64,000 nucleotides of DNA from Mauremys mutica (taxonomy: Eukaryota; Chordata; Testudines; Geoemydidae): assembly GCF_020497125.1 (NCBI RefSeq), contig NC_059079.1, forward strand, positions 46,573,114 to 46,637,113. Direction: 5' to 3'. Both the position numbers and the translations under genes were made by a program. The notes under the pieces were generated by a model. It was not told where the DNA came from and did not search any database. It was given only the letters and a program-made list of their open reading frames with translations. This document shows, in pieces, positions 1 to 9,681 of the stretch (positions within the stretch are counted from its first letter, which is position 1; every line of letters starts with the position of its first letter).

Positions 1-139
1 GCCTGGGCTGCAACATCCCCTGCAGCAGAACTCCTTGCATATTGTGTTCATGTCCAATGCAAACAGGACAATGCCACACCAAAATACCTCCAGCAAAGTC
101 AGTCCATGAATATCCCATTCATGCTCTATGGAAAAATTG

Positions 140-480
140 TTTTTTTGAGGGTGTATGTCAGGGTGTTATTAATCCCTGGCAGATGGATGGTAATCAGAGC
201 CACCAGCAATAATATGCACCAGTACCAAAGGACTATGACCTCCATGCAAAGCTGCAAGGAATGTGCCCCTCCCTGCTTGTTGATGTAATGGCTGCCATAA
301 TATTGTCAGATAGCACAGCGAATGCAAGGGAGGAAATGGTTGCAGGACAACCTGATGGCTCTCAGTTCCAACATGTTGTTGTGGAGTACCAACTCTAAAG
401 GACCATGTCCCTCGGGCCATCTGCTTCTCTGTTTTCCCCTCCCTGCAACTTATCAGGGATACATCCATGATCATAGCTCT
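140..480 (-). pseudogene. DIRS-like RNase H domain remnant
   Basis: The minus-strand translation gives an LELRAIRL motif near 376, followed after one stop by YINKQGGAHSLQLC (about 265-225) and HLPGINNTLTYTL (about 180-145). These match the RNase H module that follows RT in DIRS elements, where the usual forms are LELRAV, YINKQGG and LPG..N.LAD.LSR. The final acidic residue region has decayed (TYT in place of ADR/ADS). An in-frame stop sits between the first two motifs. It lies directly downstream of the RT remnant on the same strand. No activity is expected. Confidence 0.75.
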
Positions 481-916
481 CAAGGGCAGCAGGAATTTGC
501 ACAGAACTCTCTCTCTCACACACACACACGCTTCCCTTGACCTCCCACTAGCCAAGGGAGTACAGGACACTCCAGGGAATCTAAGCTAACAACTAGAGGC
601 TGTATCTTCCTGAGGTGTACATCATCTCTATCTATAATTGCAAGAATTTGAGGTGAAGCCTCAAAAACAGGGTCACAGAAGTACTTGCATCATATGATGT
701 AACAGGGCCAGTCAAGACCTCATGAGTGTTCTGGGGCTCAACTACTTTTGCTGTTCAAGCCTGCCAGTGAGTAAACAGCAGTCACCTGGCAACTGAGTCC
801 AGTCTTTCCCTGGACTTCCCCAGGTTCATCATGAGAACCAGCATCTTAAGTGTACCCACACTTCCTGGCAAGATCACCTCCTTAGGAGCCAATTGTCCAA
901 GTAGAGATACACAGCC

Positions 917-1330
917 TTATCCTGTCTGCAAAAGGGCACCCACCACCAACACAAACACCACATTGGTGAAAGCCCTCCGTGTCACTGAGATCCCAAAGGG
1001 GAGCATCTGGTACTGGTAGTATTGCTCACTGGCGACAAACCTCAGGAATCTCTTGCATGCAAGGTAATTGCTCCCATGGAAATAGGAGTCCATGAGATCA
1101 AGGGCCACAAATCAAGTGAGGCGATGATCAATGATAGGGTCACCATTCTGAACTTCAGGTAGCAGATAAAACTTGTTTAAGCTCCCTGAGGATCAAGATC
1201 GGTGTTTGCTCCCCACCTGCTGCCCTGTCTTGGGGAGATGAGAAAATACCTCACATAAAGCCCCCCACCATTTGCTGCTAGAGCCACCGGTTATATCACT
1301 CCCCATTGAAGGAGGACTCCACCTCCTGCA
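917..1330 (-). pseudogene. DIRS-like reverse transcriptase remnant
   Basis: A 63-codon open stretch at 1108-917 reads ALDLMDSYFHG, then KRFLRFV, then YQYQMLPFGIS, which corresponds to RT motifs usually seen as ALDLKDAYFH, RRFLRF and YQ..VLPFGLS. Upstream, in other frames, are a remnant of the GKGFYSRYF-like block and LKFRMVTL (about 1250-1140), so frameshifts separate them. The Tyr-x-Asp-Asp catalytic region expected further along is not recognisable. A stop lies just before the FVALDL block. This is the most diagnostic protein similarity of the element. Confidence 0.8.
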
Positions 1331-1599
1331 CAAGAACCCATTCGTGAGGAATCCCCGAATGAGGACAGCAATGGGATCTGGAGTTAGAGATGAATGAAAA
1401 CAATCTCTAGTACCTATCTATCAGTCATGGTTTCTGTCCAAAAGGGTAGGGAAAAGAGGAGAACCAGAGGTGGTGCATGTCTCTCAAGAGTCCTGTCAAA
1501 GTGCCAGTTTGGGAGCCAATAGTGGCTAGAGCATGAAGGACAATTGCCCCTAGGCTCTCCTCCTCTGATGCTTGTAAAGTGGCTCATACAGCCATGCAT

Positions 1600-1910
1600 G
1601 GTGCAACACGGGTGGGGTTAGCCTCTGTCTGAACAGTGGCTTGATGGATTTGCACTTCAGCACAAGCATGTAGTTGCCAAGCATATGGAGCATGGCTCAG
1701 GAGTCTTTCAGCAAATGGAGGGACTCATCTATCTTCACACTAAACAGTTTGTCACATTCAAAGACAAGGTCCTCTACCACTGATTATACCTCCTTCGGGA
1801 TCTTTGCAGAAGAGAACCATCATTGTGACTTAGCAGGGCTAATGAGAAGAAACTGAAACTATCTAAGTGCAGCTGTAAGTATGAGCCATACTTCCACCAA
1901 AGCAGAGTGT
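1600..1910 (-). pseudogene. DIRS-like gag C-terminal fragment
   Basis: The minus-strand reading gives IPKEV-stop-SVVEDL followed by DKLFSVKIDESLHLLKDS (about 1800-1695), a pattern I recognise from the C-terminal part of DIRS gag-like proteins (LF..KTD..LHSLKDSR). It lies immediately upstream of the RT remnant, as expected. The beginning of this fragment breaks off near 1910, where unrelated sequence starts; the preceding gag part resumes near 6480. Confidence 0.6.
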
Positions 1911-1977
1911 TCACAATCCAGAAAACTAAATTGCATAGGAATGGTTAAATAAGACGTATCAAAAGGAAAAAAGAAAA

Positions 1978-2236
1978 CCATCTTTACTTACCAGAAAGTA
2001 CCAAAAGCTCAGCCCCCACTGGTCCTAAAAACTGCAGCCCATATTTTGTACTCTTGTCAGGCTGATAGAAATCATAAAATGAAAGCACTGTGGCTAAGCA
2101 TACAGGAAATAAAATGTCGCTGAATCTTTGACTTGCACCTAACATGTTGCTGTAAAAACCGTAAAGGAAATGCTTCTGAGTGTTTTGGAGAAAAGAGGAA
2201 ATGGGCAAAGTCAATTGCTTCTGACAGAATATTAAA
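1978..2236 (-). other. Exon-like open frame between splice-like signals, unrecognised
   Basis: On the minus strand an open stretch of about 76 codons (2214-1984) is preceded by a pyrimidine-rich TTTTTCATTTTAATATTCTGTCAG near 2225 and followed by a good 5' splice consensus (CTG/GTAAGTAAAG) near 1988. The peptide contains DILFPVCLATVLSFYDF and KSTKYGLQFLG. I do not recognise it. A chance frame of this length is not rare in 64 kb, and no neighbouring exon was found. It lies in unexplained DNA between two halves of the DIRS element, so it may belong to an inserted element rather than the host. Confidence 0.2.
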
Positions 2237-2262
2237 ATGAAAAACCCATAGAATATCTAATT

Positions 2263-2696
2263 CAGCATCTTTTTAGGTTCAGTGGACTATGTCCAGTGTA
2301 CAAGGTAAAGCAAAATCTTGCTTATTACCCTCCCCAACCTGTAAGTGGGAAGCAGCTGCATTTTGCTTCTATACTTCCTGTGTAAAGCAGAAAGTTTATA
2401 CATGGTTGGCTTTCTTTACCATGCTGGGTATGTCTGAAATCACAACTAACTTGATACGCATTTTTGGAATTATGATGCACAGCAACTGATTTACACCCCA
2501 AAGTTTTGTGACTGCAATTTGGCTAATACAAATATGCAAGTAACAAAACAATATTAATACTTGAATTTCAGCTAAGGGGTGTTATCCTCGCTGCTTTTCC
2601 AACTGCCTCCCACTTACAGTTTGGGGAGGGTAATAAGCAAGATTTTTGTTTTACCTTGTACATTGGACATAGTCCAGTGAACCTAAAAGGATGCTG
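2263..2696. repeat. Long inverted repeat, arms of about 93 bp
   Basis: The stretch 2263-2355 and the reverse complement of 2603-2696 match at nearly every base (both carry CTTACAGGTTGGGGAGGG-like and ACATAGTCCA-like blocks). The spacer is about 247 bp of AT-rich sequence. This could be a foldback/MITE-type element or a small inverted duplication. Clear terminal motifs and target duplications were not seen. Confidence 0.8.
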
Positions 2697-2887
2697 AAAA
2701 TAGAGTTTAAGGGGAAAGTTCTGACCACAGGTACATGAGTCAACCACAGAAGTGTCCTGGCAATGAACTGACATACATAACAGGTACATGAGATACATCT
2801 AAGGCTAGTCTGCTTGCTTATATATCTTTTCTTATAAGTTTCTTATATTCTTATGGGTTTGATTATTTGTTTTATTATAATAGGTTT

Positions 2888-4085
2888 TGTGACAGTGTAC
2901 CCCATAAGGCTTTATGGGGAGGGGAGCTCATAAATGTATGTATGATATAACTGGAATAGGGTTTTGCTACATATGCCATGTAACATATCTATGTAAAGGT
3001 TATGATCTACTGGTTATGTTCATCCTAGTTGTATGCAGGCACCATTTGTGTGTTCAAAGTTATGAACATTGGCTGCATAATTGCTTGATTTCTAAGTAGC
3101 CTTAGTTAGAACATTTGATCACTTCTTGGGAAAAGACTGTGCAAATTAGGTGCTCAATCAGGAAGCACTTAACAGACAAAAGAGCTTGGAAGGCTCCAAT
3201 CCACATAAGAAGTCTTCCTGGAGACATACAAGATACCATGTGGACAATGGCTTCTGCCTGTAAAGACTGAGTCATGCATGGACATGTGACTTGCCCAGGT
3301 GACTCCAGAACTCCATCTTGGAGCTGGACTTTGCATAGGAGTGAGGAAAGGGGTCTCCACCCACAACAGAAAGTCTATTTAAACCCATGGGAGACCCCTC
3401 CATTTGGTCTTCAGCTGGCTAAAGAAGGAGCCTTTCCACCTCACCAGGATACTTAAAGGAAACTGAAACAAAGGACAGTAACTACAGAGGGTATAAGTAA
3501 TTGCTGGACCCAGGCTAAAAGATTAGCCTGTAAAAGGGAGCATTCTGGAACTGGTGAGGCTCTTATCTGTATTCAGTTTGATTAGACATAGATTTGCACA
3601 TTTTATTTTATTTGGCTTGGTGACACTTTATTCTGTCTGTTACTACTTGGAATCACTTAAATCCTACTTTCTGTATGTAATAAAATCACTTTTTACTTAT
3701 TAACTCAGAGTATGTGTTAATACCTGGGGGGAGCAAACAACTGTGCATATCTCTCTATCAGTGTTATAGAGGGCAAATAATTTATGCGTTTACCCTGTAT
3801 AAGCTTTATACAGGGTAAACCAGATTTATTTGGGTTTAGATCCCATTGGGAGTTGGGCATCTGAGTGTTAAAGACAAGCACACTTCTGTGAGCTGCTTTC
3901 AGGTAAACCTGCAGCTTTGGGGCAAGTAATTCAGACCCTGGGTCTTTGTTGGAACAGATGGGAGTATCTGGCTCAGCAAGACAGGGTGCTGGGGCCCCAA
4001 ACTGGCAGGGAAAGCAGGAGTAGTAGTAGTCTTGGCACATCGGGTGGCAGCTCCCAGAGGAGTTTCTATGATCTAACCCCTCACA
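2888..4085 (+). mobile_element. Solo LTR of an endogenous retrovirus, intact 5-bp target duplication
   Basis: The unit begins TGTGACAG and ends CCTCACA, so it has TG...CA ends with a short inverted TGTGA/TCACA. It is flanked by the perfect 5-bp duplication GGTTT (2883-2887 and 4086-4090). A TATA-like TATTTAAA lies at 3376-3383 and a polyadenylation signal AATAAA at 3679-3684, giving the plus orientation. A hairpin with perfect 15-bp arms (3788-3802 and 3806-3820, 3-nt loop) lies after the poly(A) signal. No internal viral sequence adjoins either end, so this is a solo LTR left by recombination. I recognise the sequence type as common in turtles. Confidence 0.85.
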
Positions 4086-4199
4086 GGTTTATAGGTCTAC
4101 ATTAGAGTATATTTTGGCTGTAACACAAGCCACCTGCAGGCCACATCCTGTATGTTGAGCTAAGGCAAAGTTAGTAGACATATGTTTGGGACCTTTCAC

Positions 4200-4461
4200 C
4201 AGGGGCGGCTCTAGACATTTCGCCGCCCCAAGCATGGCGTCATGCCGCGGGGGGCGCTCTGCCGGTCACCGGTCCCGCGGCTTCAGTGGACCTCCCGCAG
4301 GCTCCACTGAAGCTGCGGGACCAGTGGACCCTCCGCAGGCACGCCTGTGGGAGGTCCACTGGAGCCGTGGGATGCCGCCCTCCCGGCGACTGGCAGAGCA
4401 CCCCCTGCGGCATGCCACCCCAAGCACGTGCTTGGCGTGCTGGGGCCTGGAGCCATCCCTG
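4200..4461. mobile_element. Short non-autonomous hAT element, GC-rich
   Basis: Ends are CAGGGGCGGCTCTAG and CTGGAGCCATCCCTG, imperfect terminal inverted repeats matching at 12 of 15 positions. A perfect 8-bp duplication CCTTTCAC flanks it (4192-4199 and 4462-4469), diagnostic of the hAT superfamily. The interior is GC-rich with a strong inverted repeat around 4272-4320 (GCTTCAGTGGA / TCCACTGAAGC). It has no coding capacity. Confidence 0.9.
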
Positions 4462-5201
4462 CCTTTCACCTAGATAGATGGTGATGAGCTAAAGCATAAG
4501 GTCCATATATAGCAGCAACCTTTAACATGGAAGATGCATTAAAGGAGGTTGGCATAGGGGCTTTCCTAAGTTCATCTGTTTAAACTTAACAGCTACACCA
4601 GAACTTGGAAAGAACCTAAATGCCCAGTTAGGACAGAAATAACAAATGTGATACCTAATCATAAAAGGGCCATGGTAAAAAATTGACATATATGATAATA
4701 GTTGAGATCATCGATATTACTAACCTATAGGAAAAAGACACTCCAATATTAGTAAGGTGAGGAAATACAAATAAGGAAAAAGGGGAAAAATCCCCTACTG
4801 AATATGCATTGAACAGAATGGTGTCAGTGTAACATATTATAAAAGTGGCATCCTAGCCTACGGGCGGTAGGAGAGAGACTGAGAGATGTAGTCCTTGGAA
4901 GGTTCCAGAATGATGGGCACTCGTGATGAGGGAAAAGGTGATGAGGAAGATGATGGCTCATATTTCAGGTTGTTCTACAGGAGATGGTGTAAGTAATTTG
5001 GATGTACAGATGTTCACTCTGTAGTATTCTATAGATCTTACTGAGTTGGGGTGTTTGCAGAGGTGAAAGTAAGCCCGCATGGCCTGGTACGGAGTACTGG
5101 TAAAAAATGGTGCAGTAGTGTACCAGCAAATAAGTGGAGCATTCAGTACTGGCTTACTTTCACCTCTTTTGGCTGCATAACAAAAAGTTCAAACTCAAAG
5201 T

Positions 5202-5860
5202 TAATAAAAGCTTGGAAAGGGAAAACTCATAACATTTGTTTGTTGTTTCTCTCCCTCTCCTCCTCCAGCCAGGCTTCCCGAGGAAGCTAGGCTCCATGTT
5301 CCTCCGACCCTCCCACTCGGCAGGAGCTTCCCTCTAGCTTGTAGCAGGGAAACTGGCTGAGAGAGAAGCCTCCCCAGGTAGCATAAGAACAGTTTAAATG
5401 TAGCTGTTCACTCTAGGGTCTGAACTGAGGGATTCAGGGCTATTTCTGGCATCCTTGTTAATTTCACTCTCGGTTGTTGCTGGCAGCTGGGGAAGGGGAG
5501 TGTGAGAGAGACCAAGGCAGGGACAGAATACAATAGGCATTTGACTGCACAGCTTAAATCCAGAGCTAATAAAAGCCACAGGAAGGGGAAAACTCACAGT
5601 CACATCCTCTCCTCCCTCCTCCTCCAGCCAGGCTGCCAACACGGCTAGGTTCCCTGTTCCCCGGACCCCCCCACACTCAGCAGGGGCTGCAGGGCTCCCC
5701 TCTAGCTTGGAGCAGGGGGACTGGCTGAGGGAGAAGCCTCCCCAGGTAGCCTGCTGCCTGCATAAGAACAGTTTAAACTTAGCTGTTCACTCCCTGGTCT
5801 GAACCAGGATTGGAGGCTATTTCTGGCATCCTTGTTCATTTCACTCATGGTTGTTGCAGG
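5202..5860. repeat. Direct duplication of about 300 bp within the hAT element
   Basis: Both copies run from TAATAAAAGC through CCTCCTCCAGCCAGGCT, GAAGCCTCCCCAGGTAGC and AGAACAGTTTAAA to TGGCATCCTTGTT-ATTTCACTC. The spacing is about 365 bp. The copies differ by many substitutions and small indels, so the duplication is not recent. Confidence 0.8.
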
Positions 5861-5914
5861 GGCGGGGGGTGACCAAAGGCCAGGGCAGTTCTTTTCTGCC
5901 CCCTAGATGAGGTG

Positions 5915-6010
5915 ATCTTCAATAATATAATACACAAAAAATACATGATTTGAACTTGAAAATGGTTCCTGATTTTGATTGTATTTTTTGTGTATTATAT
6001 TATTGAAGAT
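5915..6010. repeat. Perfect 30-bp inverted repeat with 36-bp spacer
   Basis: Bases 5915-5944 and the reverse complement of 5981-6010 are identical over 30 positions; the arms are AT-rich (ATAATACACAAAAAATAC at the inner end). Perfect identity in an otherwise diverged element suggests a recent event or conversion between arms. Confidence 0.85.
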
Positions 6011-6479
6011 TATTCCAATAGTAAAGTTTTATTTCAGACAGTACTGGTAGTAGTAATAGTAGCTTTATTTTCTATATCTAAGTCATGCAATGGGAGGGAT
6101 CCATGAAGTATGTAGGAGAGGTGGGTTGCTTGTGTTTGGACTGTACAGGTAAGAAATGTAACTTACTTCCACCCTGTCCCTGCCCCTTCTGTCTGAGGCC
6201 CTACCTCTTCCGGGAGGGGAGGGAGGCAGAGTGGGACCCGTACCAGTAAGAGCTGTATTTTACTTTCACCCCTGCGTGTTTGTGACTGTATTAAATGTAT
6301 TAAACCATATTTGAAAATATAAAAGAGTTCCTACAGTTAGTGTTGCAACAGTGAACATCTGGGTCTCCAACTATATAATAACTGGAATAATACTGGGCCT
6401 GATCTTGGGGCAAGAACCTGGCAACCCTCAAAGTGATAACTGGGTATTCTTAAGTAATCAGTATAGTACGTCACTGAAG

Positions 6480-7930
6480 ATCAGGCAACAATATCCATCT
6501 CGGAAAATCGAGCCACCAGAGCTTTACCTCATCAGTCAGGAACTGAAACTGTAGAACCTTCTTGATAAATTCAGTCAGCTTGTTGTAGATGGCCAAATAT
6601 TGTTTTACTAATCAGCACTTGGAGACTGCACGCCATCATTGCTGTCACTGCCAGTGACTTGGGGGGATGGGGGAAGCGGGTGGGGGGGAAGAGAAGGTGC
6701 AAGAAGAGGTATTTCAAACCCTTGGCAGGCACAAAATACCTCTAGTCAGCCCACTTGGACACAAACACACAACTGTGGCCTCTGTCTTCCAGAGTTTCTT
6801 GGACAGTTTGAGTATAGCTTTATTGATGGGCAGAACCACTTGCTCAGGCCTGTGCTATGTAGGACATCCAACAGTCTGGACAGAGCTTCCCAGAGAATTT
6901 GAAGGGCCTCTGTCACCCTCTTGGACTGGATCTCTCCTCCTGACTGCTGCTGTAGCTCCTGGGGAGACTGCATGCACTCTTCTCCCCTCTGGGAGTCCCA
7001 CAATTCCAGCCACAGTGAGGAGGGAGGGACATCAGTTGGTAGGGTCATGGACCTTCCAGGCTCCAATAATCTCATTGTGGGACCTTATAGGTGCAGGACC
7101 TCAGTGAGATGGGTACCACTTGTATGGGGTGGCAACTCCTTTGCATGGGAATATTATGACATTCTGAAGCTCTGTCTGGGCTCGACCCCCATGAGCATCC
7201 TGTCAGGGAGTAGTCTGAGTATAGGTCTCCTCAACCCTGACATCCCCCTTTCAAGTCAGAGGACTGAGCTGAGACCAATGGGGAGCTCCCTGTACAGGAG
7301 GAGGCAATGACCTACCTCTGCTCATCAACCTTACCAGTGAAAGTCTGGCTCTACCTAGACTTTGGGGAGGGGAAGTGAAGGGTATCACAGAGAGATGGGT
7401 TTTGACTGGTGTCCTGGTACCAAAAGCAGAACCCCAGACAATAGTGGTGAGTCTGGTTCTGGCAGTATCAGCAATAGCAAGAAGTGGGCCACAGACAATG
7501 GAGTGACTTCCTCTTCCAAAACACAGATGGATCCATCACAGACTATCAGTCCCGATACAGCCACCAGCAACACTGAAATACTTCCAGTACTGGGAGCATA
7601 ATGGCCTTGCCCTTCAGCAAGCTACTGGTCCAGTCCTTCCTGGTAACAGACAATCATGAAGTGTCCCAAGCCTGCACACAATGTGTCCCCTGACTTGGGA
7701 TAGGATGGGAACTTCTGCCTCTTTCTCCTATTATTCTTACAAGAGAATCCATCTTCCTTCCTTCCTCTATCTACTTTGACTATGCTCACCCGAGCATCTT
7801 GGAGACAACAGGCAGAGAAGTGGGGTGGGGCAGAGGCCCTAGAACTATCTGAAGCCATGCACGAAGAAGCTGAAGTACTTGGTGCAGAGGAGAATCTTCC
7901 CAGTTAACATCAAGACCCACTGTCATGAAC
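6480..7930 (-). pseudogene. DIRS-like gag N-terminal and central remnant
   Basis: Minus-strand frames contain QVVLPINKAILKLSKKLWKT (about 6835-6770), then a GILCLPRV-like block, then YLAIYNKLTEFIKKVL (about 6595-6550). These resemble the gag-like protein of DIRS elements (VALPI...IWQTP..., VPAKG, NYQALL...F). Basic stretches such as KNNRRKRQK near 7725 fit the low-complexity N-terminal part. Frames shift several times. The region is bounded upstream by the insertion at 7936-9693. The assignment rests on motif memory rather than alignment. Confidence 0.5.
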
Positions 7931-8054
7931 CTATCTGTAAGTGGGTGGTCGGGGCTCAACTCTCCGGCTGGCGGGAGGGGAGCCACACCGACTCGCTCCT
8001 TGTCCCCTCGAACTGGTGGGGCGGCAAGAAATCAGGGTTAGCCCTATCTTACAT

Positions 8055-8475
8055 CTCAAGCCCTCTGGAGCAGGGGGCTGAACAACAATCAGTCTCAGTA
8101 CCTTCAGGCCCTCTGGATCAGGGCTGAATGGCAGTTCAATATAGGCCCCGGCCCTCTGGAGCAGGGGGCTGGGTAACAGCAATCGGTCTCAATAAGCCCA
8201 GGCCCTCTGGAGCAGGGGCTGGGCAACAGCAAACAGTCTCAATAAGCCCAGGCCCTCTGGAGCAGGGGGCTGGGTAACAGCAAACAGTCTCAATAGAAGC
8301 CCAGGCCCTCTGGAGTAGGGGGCTAGGCAACAGCAATCGGTCTCAATAAGCCCAGGCCCTCTGCAGCAGGGGCTGGGCAACAGCAATCAGTCTCAACAAG
8401 CCCAGGCTCTCTGGAGCAGGGGGCGGGATAACCACAGTTCAGTATGAGCCCAGGCCCTCTGGAGCAGGGGCTTGG
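8055..8475. repeat. Minisatellite, period about 46-53 bp, about nine units
   Basis: Units share AGGCCCTCTGGAGCAGGGGC followed by a less conserved AACAGCAAxCAGTCTCAATAAGCCC. Unit starts fall near 8061, 8107, 8152, 8201, 8251, 8304, 8355, 8404 and 8451. Substitutions and small indels distinguish the units. Confidence 0.9.
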
Positions 8476-8477
8476 GT

Positions 8478-8940
8478 AGCACAATAGCAGTCCTAGGCTC
8501 AGGTCTGCACAGCAATCAGTCTTAGGAAGGTTCTCGGGTGCAGGCCCTCAGGCAGGGGCTGCACAGAAGGCACACAGTCCGTCAGTCTAAGCCCAGGCCC
8601 TTGACCGGGGCGGGGCAGCACAATAGCAGTCCTAGGCTCAGGTCTGCACAGCAATCAGTCTCAGGAAGGTTCTCGGGTGCAGGCCCTTAGGCAGGGGCTG
8701 CACAGAAGGCACACAGTCAGTCCAGGGGCTCAGGCCCGCAGGCAGGGCTGAGCAGCAGTTCAGGTTAAGTCTTAAAGCCCAGCCCTAGCTCAGGGCGGGG
8801 CAATAAACACAGTACAAGGCTCAGACCCTCAGGCAGGGGCTGCACAGCAGTTCAGGTTATCAAAGCCCAAGCCCTAGCTCAGGGCAGGCAATAAACACAG
8901 TACAAGGCTCAGATCCTAGTGGCAGGCGCTGAGCAATAAC
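8478..8940. repeat. Higher-order tandem duplications next to the minisatellite
   Basis: One block starting AGCACAATAGCAGTCCTAGG occurs at about 8478 and 8617 (offset about 138 bp). A second block containing GGCAATAAACACAGTACAAGG occurs near 8798 and 8888 (offset about 90 bp). Both are degenerate relatives of the units at 8055-8475 (shared CAGCAATCAGTCT and GCAGGGGCTG). Confidence 0.8.
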
Positions 8941-9072
8941 AACCACTCGGATCAGTGCAGGCGATTCTGTCTGCGCTGGGGTGAGGGGGAGACTGCCACC
9001 CGTGAGTGGGGTGGCAGGGGGGACACAGGCCCACCCACTCCACTGTGTCCCAGCCCGGGGCCCTATTAGCGG

Positions 9073-9681
9073 CTAGTCCTGCCGCTGGTCAGTGGGGTCC
9101 TGACCGCAACACACTGACATGGGCACCTCGGTGCCTACAGCCTGACAGGGGTCGGCTACCCCCAGGCTACACTCCATTTCCCCCTCCGTGGGTACCTGCT
9201 CCTCGGTCGCCGGGAGGTCGGGCCAGTCCATCTGCATGGGCTCCTCGGGACCGGGGCTTGGGGGCAGGTCCGGCAACTCCTGCTGGAAGTCCGGCCAGGC
9301 GTGTTCAGGCGGCTCCTCCGGATAACAGCAGGGCGGAAGCGGCGGCGGCGGCTCCTCTTCGTAGCCGGCGCGAGGGAGTCTCAGCGGCTCCTCAGGGTAC
9401 CGATCCCGGGGAAGCTCTGCTGGTTCCTCATCGTACCGGGCACAGGGCAGTGGGGGCCAGTCGGGATCGCCGCCTTGGGTCCTGGAGGGTTCCCAGTCTG
9501 GAGCTCCTGCCGGCACGTCTGCTCGCGGCGGTGGCTGGCTCCTGACTGAGCTCTGGCGTTCTCCTTTTCTACTTCCTGTCCCACCCCTTGACTTCCGGGG
9601 GGCGGGGACAGGAAGTGGTGGCTCAGCCCAGCTGGGCTTCTGGGAGGGAGTGCCCTCTGCTGGGCAGGAGGGGAGCCACAC
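9073..9681 (-). CDS. Unrecognised Pro/Glu-rich open frame of 202 codons
   Basis: The frame stays open for about 600 bases but begins with GTG, not ATG; the first internal Met lies late (MQMDWPDL). The product would be rich in proline and acidic residues with a degenerate repeat of the form Y-x-E-E-P-x-x-L-P-R, for example YDEEPAELPRDRYPEEPLRL. There is no membrane segment, cysteine-histidine knuckle or catalytic motif. Both strands are open here because the DNA is GC-rich, which weakens the case. It lies inside the 7936-9693 element. It could be a remnant of a Gag-like or structural protein, or chance. I assign no function. Confidence 0.3.
   Translation of the reverse strand: MWLPSCPAEGTPSQKPSWAEPPLPVPAPRKSRGGTGSRKGERQSSVRSQPPPRADVPAGAPDWEPSRTQGGDPDWPPLPCARYDEEPAELPRDRYPEEPLRLPRAGYEEEPPPPLPPCCYPEEPPEHAWPDFQQELPDLPPSPGPEEPMQMDWPDLPATEEQVPTEGEMECSLGVADPCQAVGTEVPMSVCCGQDPTDQRQD
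9571..9616 (-). promoter_or_regulatory. Candidate TATA-less promoter module (ETS and Sp1-like sites)
   Basis: Perfect inverted arms ACTTCCTGTCCC (9571-9582) and GGGACAGGAAGT (9605-9616) flank ACTTCCGG and a GGGGCGGGG box. This gives three ETS-type GGAA cores and one GC box within 46 bases. On the minus strand it sits just upstream of most of the Pro/Glu-rich frame. The function is inferred from motif content only. Confidence 0.35.

Larger units (their letters stand above)
5058..6274. mobile_element. Non-autonomous hAT-type element with internal duplication
   Basis: The left end CAGAGGTGAAAGTAA and right end TTACTTTCACCCCTG form an inverted pair (13 of 15). Flanking 8-mers GGTGTTTG (5050-5057) and CGTGTTTG (6275-6282) match at 7 of 8, fitting a hAT target duplication. 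Inside, a segment of about 300 bp is repeated with a spacing of about 365 bp (5202-5505 and 5567-5860), a perfect 30-bp palindrome occurs at 5915-6010, and an inverted copy of the terminus lies at about 5152-5167. The element at 24902-25387 shares the termini. No transposase is present. Confidence 0.8.
4153..6348 (+). mobile_element. Possible degraded LTR interrupted by two hAT elements
   Basis: If the two hAT elements at 4200-4461 and 5058-6274 are set aside, the rest reads as one block of about 700 bp from TGTTGAGC (4153) to GTTGCAACA (6348). It has a TATA-like ATTATAAAAG near 4836 and ATTAAA signals in the TGTATTAAATGTATTAAACC stretch just after 6282. These are LTR-like, but I found no matching target duplication and the boundaries are guesses. 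It could equally be other retroelement sequence. Confidence 0.3.

Noticed and set aside
6667..7310. Plus-strand frames of 146 and 129 codons
   Set aside because: The minus strand here carries the DIRS-like gag remnant; the plus frames have no recognisable pattern and are probably shadows.
8040..8950. Regularly spaced repeats considered as a CRISPR array
   Set aside because: Units are adjacent and degenerate along their whole length, with no unique spacers, and the genome is vertebrate.
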